From the NCBI GenBank assembly GCA_943787745.1, contig CALSNJ010000001.1, positions 372,001-436,000 on the forward strand: a DNA stretch of 64,000 bases, in the 5' to 3' direction. The notes under the pieces were generated by a model. That model worked only from the letters and a program-made list of their open reading frames with translations. It did no database searches and was not told the DNA's origin. The position numbers and the translations under genes are program-made. Shown here one piece after another: positions 56,306 through 64,000 of the stretch; the first letter of the stretch is position 1, and each line of letters begins with the position of its first letter. This DNA is from an uncultured Alphaproteobacteria bacterium (GTDB lineage: Bacteria > Pseudomonadota > Alphaproteobacteria > UBA6615).

Positions 56306-57916
56306 ATGACCAACGCGAACGATAATTCCGCGACAGAGTTTGATGCGCTCGTTGTTGGGGCCGGGTTCGCCGGCATGTACATGCTGTATCGCTTGCGCGA
56401 GCAGGGCATGCGCGTGCGTGTGGTCGAGGCGGGCGGCAGCGTCGGCGGGACCTGGTATTGGAATCGCTATCCGGGCGCACGGGTCGACACCGAAACGATG
56501 TTTTATTCCTATCAATTCTCCAGCGAATTGCAGCAGGAATGGGAATGGACCGAGCGGTATCCTTCCCAGCAGGAATTGCATGCCTATGCCAAGCATGTGG
56601 CGGACCGGTTTGAGCTTTGGCCGGACATCCAGTTTGATTCGCCGGTCGAGAAAGCCAGATGGTCTGAAGAGGATCAGACATGGACGGTCACGACAGGGGA
56701 CGGAACCCAGATGACCGCGCGCTACTGCATCATGGCAACCGGGTGCCTGTCGTCGGTCAACACGCCGAAGTTCAAGGGTCTGGAAAACTTTTCCGGGCCC
56801 GTTCATCACACGGCACGATGGCCGGACGGCGGCGTCGACTTCACGGGCCAGCGGGTGGCGGTGATTGGAACCGGGTCCTCGGGTGTGCAGTCGATACCGG
56901 TGATTGCCGAGCAGGCGGCAGAACTCACGGTGTTTCAGCGCACGGCGAACTACGTGATCCCGGCGCACAACCGTTCTCTCGATCCGGCCGAGGTTGCCGA
57001 GATCAAGGCGAATTATCCCGAACTGCGGGCCAAGGCCAGCGCATCCTTTTCGGGGAACTATTTCCCGGTCGGCGGGCCTTCGGCCGTGGCCGCGTCAGAA
57101 GAGGAACGCAATCGCGAATACGAATCCCGGTGGCAAACCGGCGGGCTGGCATTCATGGCGGCCTATGCGGACTTCATGACCAGTGAGGAAGCCAACGAGA
57201 CGGCGTCCGAATTCATTCGGAACAAGATTCGCGGCATTGTGAAGGATCCGGCAACGGCAGAACTTCTCGCGCCCAAGCAGTTGTTTATGTGCAAACGCCT
57301 TTGCGTCGGTACGGATTACTACGAGACCTACAATCGCGAGAACGTCACACTGGTCGATGTCAGCGAGACTGTGATCGACGAAATTCTGCCCGAAGGGGTG
57401 CGGGTCGGTGAGGCGGTTTACGAGGTGGATGCCATTGTTCTGGCCACGGGCTTCGATGCGATGACCGGTGCCCTCAAGCGGATCGATATTCGCGGTGTGG
57501 AGGACGCCTCATTGCGGGATCTTTGGGAGGATGCGCCGCGCGCCTATCTGGGGCTGGCGATTTCGAAGTTCCCCAACATGTTCATCATTACAGGTCCGGG
57601 CAGCCCATCGGTGCTGACAAATATGATCCCCTCGATTGAGCAGCATGTGGACTGGATCACCGATTGCCTTGCCCATATGCGCAAGCAGGGTGTGAGCCGG
57701 ATCGAACCGGATGCAGAGGCGCAGGAGCAATGGGTGGCCCATGTGAATGAGATCGCTGACCTTTCGATGCGTGCGACGTGTTCGTCCTGGTATCTCGGTT
57801 CCAATATCGAGGGAAAACCGCGGGTGTTTATGCCCTATATTGGCGGTTTTCCGGCCTATGTGCGCAAGTGCGACGAGATCGCGGCGGCAGGCTATACCGG
57901 TTTTTCCTTCCGCTAA
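56306..57916 (+). CDS. FAD-dependent Baeyer-Villiger type monooxygenase
   Basis: GAGFAGMYMLYRLREQG; BVMO fingerprint FSGPVHHTARWP (FxGxxxHxxxW); GTGSSGVQSIPVIAEQA. Confidence 0.94.
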   Translation: MTNANDNSATEFDALVVGAGFAGMYMLYRLREQGMRVRVVEAGGSVGGTWYWNRYPGARVDTETMFYSYQFSSELQQEWEWTERYPSQQELHAYAKHVADRFELWPDIQFDSPVEKARWSEEDQTWTVTTGDGTQMTARYCIMATGCLSSVNTPKFKGLENFSGPVHHTARWPDGGVDFTGQRVAVIGTGSSGVQSIPVIAEQAAELTVFQRTANYVIPAHNRSLDPAEVAEIKANYPELRAKASASFSGNYFPVGGPSAVAASEEERNREYESRWQTGGLAFMAAYADFMTSEEANETASEFIRNKIRGIVKDPATAELLAPKQLFMCKRLCVGTDYYETYNRENVTLVDVSETVIDEILPEGVRVGEAVYEVDAIVLATGFDAMTGALKRIDIRGVEDASLRDLWEDAPRAYLGLAISKFPNMFIITGPGSPSVLTNMIPSIEQHVDWITDCLAHMRKQGVSRIEPDAEAQEQWVAHVNEIADLSMRATCSSWYLGSNIEGKPRVFMPYIGGFPAYVRKCDEIAAAGYTGFSFR

Positions 57917-57975
57917 CCATTCCTTCACTTTTAGACGTTACAGTTGCTGCATCGACCAATATCCGAGAGACAGTC

Positions 57976-58239
57976 ATGTCGCGTTTTCTAGTCACGGATG
58001 AAAACCCCGAGGGTTACAAGCTGGAAGAAATTCTGGGTACGATCCGGAACGAGATGTTCGAGCGCGCCACGAAAATCATGGACGACCACCGGCCTGAGGC
58101 TGCGGCTGTAATGAACAACAACATCAAGATTCTCAACCATCTGGCCGAAAGCATCATACTGGCTGAGAACAGCACGTCTGTTCTCGACAAGGCATTTGGC
58201 CAGCATGATCCCAATATGCCTCGCATTGGAAAACCCTAG
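57976..58239 (+). CDS. Hypothetical protein (87 aa)
   Basis: ATG 57976; amphipathic helical protein between BVMO and MFS genes; no family recognised. Confidence 0.65.
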   Translation: MSRFLVTDENPEGYKLEEILGTIRNEMFERATKIMDDHRPEAAAVMNNNIKILNHLAESIILAENSTSVLDKAFGQHDPNMPRIGKP

Positions 58240-59438
58240 CGGCTGATCCGGCGCGCTTTCATGAGTGCCAATGTGCCGATTGCCGCGAGTACGGCGACGA
58301 TCGCGAATGCATTCGACACACTTCCCATGGCGTCCGCAAAGATGGACAAGGCCGCAGTGCCGAAGATCACTCCGGCATAAACGGGCACCCCGATCCCCCC
58401 CACAACCGTCCCTGCATAGGTGGGCGGAGCAAGATTGACCGTTGAGGTCATGAAGATACCCGTCCAGCCATAGGCGCTGGCCGCAAAAGCGACGAAAAAG
58501 GCGTAAATGACCCAGACGGGCCAGTCGGGCCCGATCCAGATCATGGCGGCAGCGCCGACGACATTGATCACGCCCATCGCCAGAAGAAGTTCGCTGCCGA
58601 TCCCCCACCGGTCTGCAAACCAGCCCCAGACAAGACGTCCGACAACCCCGGCTGCTTGTACTGCGGCAAGCACGGCACCGGCCGCGATCAGACTGAACTG
58701 TGCCTCGGTGACGAGAATTGTGACGGTGAAAGTTGAGATCGCGAGTTGAATGAAGGCGTAGTTGAATCCGGCGATGCCCATCCACCGCAATGCGGGGAGC
58801 TTCCAGATCAGTGTCATGGCAACAAAGGTACTGGAATCAAGACGGGCGCCCGGATCGCGACCTTTATCCCATCCGTTGCGCCAGGGTTGTAGGGCAAAAG
58901 CGAGGACCAGACACGACGCAGCACCGATGAGCGGGGCGGTCTGCCATCCGAAATTCTCAGCGGCGACAGGGGCAATCGCACCGGCCAATATGCCGCCGAT
59001 GGGGATCCCGGTCTGTTTGATTGAATAGACGATGTTGCGGCGGTGTGCCGGTGTGATGCGCATCAGAAGTTCTGCGCCAGCCGGATTGGTCATGCCGTAG
59101 CCCAAACCCATGAACAGGGAACCGAATGCGATGACGGGGACTGAAGGGACGGCCATCATGATTGCGCCACCGCCACACATGACAAGGCTGATCTGACCCA
59201 CGCGTCCGGGCCCCCAACGCCGAAGCAGAAAGCCCGATGCTGCGGAGATCAGGGAGGCGCCAGCGTAGATAAGTGCGATCTGGAAACCGATGAATTCCAC
59301 CGGAACACCGATATCTGCTGCGACAACAGGGGCAGTGGCTGCGAGTGTCAGGCTGGAAAAGGTTGCGATACCCTGGACGGCTGTGACTGACAGCAGAACA
59401 AACCAGAGCGGTGTTTCGCGGTCTTTGGTCTGGCTCAT
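58236..59438 (-). CDS. MFS transporter
   Basis: 12-TM; LLRRWGPGRVGQISLVMCGGG, RRNIVYSIKQTGIPIGGILAGAI. Confidence 0.9.
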   Translation of the reverse strand: MSQTKDRETPLWFVLLSVTAVQGIATFSSLTLAATAPVVAADIGVPVEFIGFQIALIYAGASLISAASGFLLRRWGPGRVGQISLVMCGGGAIMMAVPSVPVIAFGSLFMGLGYGMTNPAGAELLMRITPAHRRNIVYSIKQTGIPIGGILAGAIAPVAAENFGWQTAPLIGAASCLVLAFALQPWRNGWDKGRDPGARLDSSTFVAMTLIWKLPALRWMGIAGFNYAFIQLAISTFTVTILVTEAQFSLIAAGAVLAAVQAAGVVGRLVWGWFADRWGIGSELLLAMGVINVVGAAAMIWIGPDWPVWVIYAFFVAFAASAYGWTGIFMTSTVNLAPPTYAGTVVGGIGVPVYAGVIFGTAALSIFADAMGSVSNAFAIVAVLAAIGTLALMKARRISR

Positions 59439-59866
59439 GCAGACCCAGTTACGAGTGTCGATGGTGTCCAGGATTTCCGACGCCGGATACGCCGACCGTC
59501 TTCGTCCTCTCCGCTGCGAACCACCGGAATAGTAGGGAGTGTAAACTGGGCGTGGGCGTCGAGGACATGTGCCATCACATTGCCGATGGCGGCCTCCCCG
59601 TCTGGCATGTGCGCGCCGGCATAGACGCCGCAGTTCCGGCAGATGACGAACTCGGTGATGCCAAGACCAAAGCGATAAAGATGAACCTGATCAGGGTTTT
59701 TCAGAATAAATTCCAGATGCCCATCCGGGTCAGACACCGCGCCCGTTGCATGTTTTCGGCAGAACGCGCACTGGCAGGCGCGTGGTGCCATTTGGGCGGG
59801 GTCCAGTGCAGTCCGGAACGCGACCCGCAGGTTTCCGCAATGGCAGCCGCCTTCATAAACTTTCAT
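59435..59866 (-). CDS. GFA/CENP-V family protein
   Basis: GGCHCGNLRVAF, CQCAFCRKHA, CRNCGVYAGA zinc-binding Cys pattern. Confidence 0.9.
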   Translation of the reverse strand: MKVYEGGCHCGNLRVAFRTALDPAQMAPRACQCAFCRKHATGAVSDPDGHLEFILKNPDQVHLYRFGLGITEFVICRNCGVYAGAHMPDGEAAIGNVMAHVLDAHAQFTLPTIPVVRSGEDEDGRRIRRRKSWTPSTLVTGSA

Positions 59867-59986
59867 GACGCTTCTCTATTCGGGCTTGTCTTCCGGTCTA
59901 CCTTTGGAACAAGCCCTGCTATAGTAATCGACGAGATTACATATTGTTTGGCGCGGACGATCTGCGCCTAGGGGAGGAAACACATT

Positions 59987-60991
59987 ATGGCAGACCTGAA
60001 AACAGCAACAAAACGCCAGCTTGGCTCGAGCGACCTGAAATGTGCACCCATTGGTTTGGGTTGCATGTCTTTTTCGGGTGTCTATGGCGCTGCGGATGAC
60101 GATGAAACCGTCGACTTCGTGCGCTATGCCATCGACAAGGGTATCGATTTTCTCGATTCATCCGACATGTATGGCTGGGGTCACAACGAGGATGTTCTCG
60201 CCCGCGCACTCAAAGACGGCTACCGCGACAAGGTCGTGCTGGCCACCAAGTTCGGTCAGACCCAGCTCGAAGGCGGCGGTATGGGTGTGAATGGTCGCCC
60301 GGAATATGTCATCGAAGCCTGCGAGAAGAGCCTGCAGCGTCTCGGGACTGATGTGATCGATCTCTACTACCAGCATCGTGTCGATCAGGACGTGCCGATC
60401 GAGGACACGGTCGGGGCGATGGCCAAACTGGTCGAGCAGGGCAAGGTCAAGGCGATCGGCATTTGTGAAGCCAAGCCGGAGACGATCCGCAAAGCCCACG
60501 CCACGCATCCGCTGGCGGCCGTGCAGAGCGAATTCTCACTGATTTACCGGGTCGAGGCCGAGCAGATTTATGAGACAACTGGCGAATTGGGCATCACCTT
60601 TGTGGCCTACTCACCTTTGGGTCGCGGCATTCTGACCGACCAGTACGTCAATGCCGAAACCGTTGACGAGAACGATCCGCACTATCGGCATCCGCGTTTC
60701 AACAAGGATAACTTCCAGGCAAACCGCGAACTTATTCTGCGCGTAGCGGCCTATGCCGACAAGAAGGGCTGCACGCCTGCACAGCTCGTGCTGGCCTGGC
60801 TTATCGGACGTGGCGACGACATTGTTGCGATCCCCGGCACCAAGCGGGCCGAGCGCCTTGATGAGAATGCGGCAGCCCTGGGCGTGGAACTCACGGCAGC
60901 TGAGGTCGAAGAAATTTCGGCCATGGTGCCGGTTGGTGCTGCGGCAGGCGAACGCTACCCGGAAGCGCAGATGAAGAAGGTCTTCGTCTAG
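59987..60991 (+). CDS. Aldo/keto reductase
   Basis: LGLGCMSFSGVYGAADDDETVDFVRYAIDKGIDFLDSSDMYGWGHNEDVLARAL; AYSPLGRGIL. Confidence 0.95.
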   Translation: MADLKTATKRQLGSSDLKCAPIGLGCMSFSGVYGAADDDETVDFVRYAIDKGIDFLDSSDMYGWGHNEDVLARALKDGYRDKVVLATKFGQTQLEGGGMGVNGRPEYVIEACEKSLQRLGTDVIDLYYQHRVDQDVPIEDTVGAMAKLVEQGKVKAIGICEAKPETIRKAHATHPLAAVQSEFSLIYRVEAEQIYETTGELGITFVAYSPLGRGILTDQYVNAETVDENDPHYRHPRFNKDNFQANRELILRVAAYADKKGCTPAQLVLAWLIGRGDDIVAIPGTKRAERLDENAAALGVELTAAEVEEISAMVPVGAAAGERYPEAQMKKVFV

Positions 60992-61004
60992 TCAGACCAA
61001 GGCG

Positions 61005-62291
61005 TCAGGTTTGGCCACGCTCCGCTGATGGCGGGGCGTCGGCCACCCTGCGATAGGCGATCAACGCCAAAACAAGAGCGAAGGCCAGCGCGCCGAACAT
61101 GGTTCGGTAGGCGATGGCCGGGCTGCGCCCGAGTTCATCTACCGGGAATGCGTCCAGAATAGCGCCGGTTCCCATCTGCATGACGAACACACCACTCCAG
61201 GTGAACACGTTGATTGCGGTGAACGCCCGTCCGGTGTGGGTGTCGGGAAACAGACTGCGGGCATGCGCAAAAATCGGTGAGGCCATGGCCGCAAACAGCG
61301 CGAAGGCTGAGAGCAGGATCGTTGCCACGACGACGGACGGGCTGGAATTGATTGCGAGCGCCACCAGCGTACCTGTGTAAAGCAGCATGCCGCCGGTTAC
61401 GACGCCGCGCCGTGTGTCGAACCAGCGGTCGAGCGGCCCGTACATCAATGCGCTGAAAAGCCAGGCGAGGGACACGATGAAAATCACGTTGCCGCGGGCC
61501 ACGATATCGAGATCGAAGACATCGTTCAGGTAAGGGCCGATCCAGAGGTTTCGGATTGTCACCAATGCACCAACCGATACGCCGGTTGCAGCCGCAAAAG
61601 AATAGATTCGTTTGTCTGCGAGAACCTGCCGCAATCCCAGAACGGTCTGCAGCAGTGTTTCACTCACGGCAGGTGCAGGAGCATCGTCAGGCCGGTCCCT
61701 GACCATCAGGAATACGACCACGGCCACGGCGAGGGAAAACAGCCCGACCACAAGCAGGGATTCCCGCCAGCCATAGAGCTCAACAGCGGCTGCGAAGGGG
61801 GAGGCAGAGAGCAACATGCCCGCGCCGCCGACCGAGATGGAGATGGCCGTGCCCGTGGCCAGCCGGTCTCGCGGAATCCAGCGGGCCAGAAGCACCATCA
61901 CGCCCATGAACACCGGAGCCGCTCCGCAGCCGATCAGGAACAGCGCGAGCGCCAGCATGGGGACGTCATGGGCAAACGAAAAGATGATGGCGCCGAGCGC
62001 AGCAAGGCTAAACAGACCGGACATGGTGCGCCGTGGCCCGAAGCGGTCCAGCAGCACGCCAACAGGAAGTTGCATCAGAGCCGCGCCCAGAAAGATCGCG
62101 GCAGGCAGGCTGGAAAGCTCTCCGGGTGTTAGCCCCAGCTCGGCACGCAGATTGGGCGCAATGACCGCCGGTGCAGATCGCAGGAAATGCGCCAGAATGA
62201 AGGTAACGGCCAGAACTGGCACCATGCGAATGATCGCGGTGCGGCGGCTATAAGGCCGCGTGGTTGTCTGATCAGGCGCGTTGGTATCCAT
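61005..62291 (-). CDS. MFS transporter
   Basis: 12-TM; GVLLDRFGPRRTMSGLFSLAALGAIIFS. Confidence 0.9.
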   Translation of the reverse strand: MDTNAPDQTTTRPYSRRTAIIRMVPVLAVTFILAHFLRSAPAVIAPNLRAELGLTPGELSSLPAAIFLGAALMQLPVGVLLDRFGPRRTMSGLFSLAALGAIIFSFAHDVPMLALALFLIGCGAAPVFMGVMVLLARWIPRDRLATGTAISISVGGAGMLLSASPFAAAVELYGWRESLLVVGLFSLAVAVVVFLMVRDRPDDAPAPAVSETLLQTVLGLRQVLADKRIYSFAAATGVSVGALVTIRNLWIGPYLNDVFDLDIVARGNVIFIVSLAWLFSALMYGPLDRWFDTRRGVVTGGMLLYTGTLVALAINSSPSVVVATILLSAFALFAAMASPIFAHARSLFPDTHTGRAFTAINVFTWSGVFVMQMGTGAILDAFPVDELGRSPAIAYRTMFGALAFALVLALIAYRRVADAPPSAERGQT

Positions 62292-62356
62292 ATATCGGTC
62301 TTTATGTCATCGCGGGCAGACAGTCTAGAATGGTGCGGTTATTAGGGGAGGGGTCA

Positions 62357-63475
62357 ATGGCGGTTCGTGGACAGGAAATTGGGCTTGCGGTGATCGGCTG
62401 CGGACCTATCGGGCGCATTCGGGCCGAGCTGGCGCGGGACTATCCCGGGGTAGGCTGGCTCGGGGTTTGTGACATCCATGAAGATTTGGCAACTGAGCTC
62501 GCCCGGGATGCACATGCGGACTTTTCCACCACGGATGCGGCCGAGTTGCTCGCCCGTCCGGAGGTGAATGCGGTCATCATCGCGACCCAGGAATCAGCTC
62601 ATGTGGGGCCGGTGATGCAGGCCCTTGAATACGGTCACCGTCTGTTCATTGAAAAACCGCTCGCGGTTGATGTCCGGGATTCAGAAAAAGTGGCAAAAGC
62701 CATTGAGCGTGCTGGAGTGGATGCGGTGATGGGTTACACCCAGCGATTTCGTCGCCGCTTCCTGACGGTGAAAGAACGCCTCGTTCAAGGACAGATCGGG
62801 GATGTGACGGCTGTTTGCGCCCGTGCGATGCTCAACCGCACAATTGCTGAAATGTGCCTGTCGCGGGCAAACCAGCATGACACGACAACGCCGGTCGTGA
62901 TCAGCGGTACCCATATTCTGGATATGTGCCTCTGGCTGATGGAAGGACGCAGCCCGGTTTCGGTCTACGCTCATTCAACAGACCACATCTTCGGGTCGGC
63001 CGGCAGCAAGGATTCGACCTTCGCGATCATCGAAATGGATGATGGTTCCATGCTGTCTCTCAACCACAGCTGGGCCGCGCCCCATGTCTGGCCGGGCGCT
63101 GTCTACGGCATGCAGGTCGGGATCATCGGCGACCGTGGCGTGATTGATATTGAGGATATGCATCGCGATCTGGTGCTCGCGAGCGAGATACCTCAGGGGG
63201 CTGGCTACAAAAAGGACAATGTCGAGGCGTTTCCGCGGCATGTCGATTTTCTCACCAGTATTCCCTTTGGCGAGAACGCGGTCGGTCAGTTCTGGGGGCC
63301 CGTGCGCGAGGAAACGAATTCGTGGTTCCAACGCCTGTATATGGGACAGGAAACCCCTCACACGACCACGCGTGAGGGGCATCTGAACCTGTTGCTTTGT
63401 ATGGCGATCGATCTGTCGGCCAAACGTGGGGATAAGCTCGTACTGCCCCTGGAAACCGACGATTTCTATCGCTAG
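62357..63475 (+). CDS. Gfo/Idh/MocA family oxidoreductase
   Basis: IGLAVIGCGPIGRIRAELARDYPG, FIEKPLAVDVRDSEKV; ATG 62357 after GGGGAGGGG. Confidence 0.94.
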   Translation: MAVRGQEIGLAVIGCGPIGRIRAELARDYPGVGWLGVCDIHEDLATELARDAHADFSTTDAAELLARPEVNAVIIATQESAHVGPVMQALEYGHRLFIEKPLAVDVRDSEKVAKAIERAGVDAVMGYTQRFRRRFLTVKERLVQGQIGDVTAVCARAMLNRTIAEMCLSRANQHDTTTPVVISGTHILDMCLWLMEGRSPVSVYAHSTDHIFGSAGSKDSTFAIIEMDDGSMLSLNHSWAAPHVWPGAVYGMQVGIIGDRGVIDIEDMHRDLVLASEIPQGAGYKKDNVEAFPRHVDFLTSIPFGENAVGQFWGPVREETNSWFQRLYMGQETPHTTTREGHLNLLLCMAIDLSAKRGDKLVLPLETDDFYR

Positions 63476-64000
63476 GCGCGGGCCTCCCGGATCTCGGCGC
63501 GCCGGGCTTCCGTCGCGGCGACATCGGGTTCCAGAGTTTCATCGTCGATTTCGCCCGTGAAGATCACGCCATAGATATCACGTGCCTTCTCGCGGGTTTC
63601 CCAGCCTTCAAGGACATCAACGGTCACCCGTTCGAGTTCCCGGTCGAGCGGATCTCCGTAACCGCCGCCCGAAGAATCCCGACCACGGACGCGCTGGCCG
63701 GGATCGAGCTTCAGCTGGATCACATTGGGCAATCGTTCGGACTGAACGCCGTCCTCGATCTGCCAGGTCTCGCCCGCCGTGCCGTCATGTCCGCCCACGA
63801 CACCGCGCGGGGGTGTGTGCTGACCGTCGCAGGAAATGACGGCCATCATTGGCGCATCCGTCGGTCCGTATTCGATCTGCTGCGCAGGTGCGCCACGCCG
63901 GCGACCGGCCCCTGATGAATCGGTGACGATACCCAAAGACTCAACCCGGATCGGATGCTTGAGTTCATCGACCTCAACGGAGTCCCGATACATCAGGCCG
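63472..64000 (-). CDS. Hydantoinase B/oxoprolinase family protein, C-terminal part (continues beyond window)
   Basis: GAGRRRGAPAQQIEYGP, DSSGGGYGDPLDREL; open at the window edge. Confidence 0.9.
   Translation of the reverse strand, partial: GLMYRDSVEVDELKHPIRVESLGIVTDSSGAGRRRGAPAQQIEYGPTDAPMMAVISCDGQHTPPRGVVGGHDGTAGETWQIEDGVQSERLPNVIQLKLDPGQRVRGRDSSGGGYGDPLDRELERVTVDVLEGWETREKARDIYGVIFTGEIDDETLEPDVAATEARRAEIREARA

Overview
The 64 kb window reads as an ordinary, densely coding, high-GC alphaproteobacterial chromosome segment. I see no rRNA, tRNA, CRISPR array, transposase, integrase or phage gene. Main blocks: (1) leucine biosynthesis leuC(partial)-RDD membrane protein-leuD-leuB, then asd; (2) a polyhydroxyalkanoate locus, with phaR divergent from a short PhaE-like subunit and a class III-like phaC, followed by phaA and phaB; (3) a PAS/GGDEF/EAL c-di-GMP protein with a palindrome-rich upstream region; (4) a long run of catabolic and CoA-ester genes: acyl-CoA synthetase, CaiB/BaiF CoA-transferases, enoyl-CoA hydratases, acyl-CoA dehydrogenase, 3-hydroxyisobutyrate dehydrogenases, amidohydrolases, FAH family, BVMO, GMC oxidoreductase, an orphan molybdenum hydroxylase large subunit and several MFS transporters. 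The most notable observations are: (a) five otherwise intact genes broken by seven single-base frame changes, all in the +1 (extra base) direction, which looks like a systematic sequence-quality signature or recent decay; (b) a shared perfect palindrome TTGTCCGGACAA upstream of two amidohydrolase genes 9 kb apart; (c) an A7 run in an out-of-frame phaE/phaC overlap; (d) a deiodinase-like thioredoxin-fold protein; (e) overlapping palindromes and 30-nt repeats upstream of the EAL gene. I did not find a convincing new defence or mobile system. All family calls come from reading the translations by eye; no searches were run.
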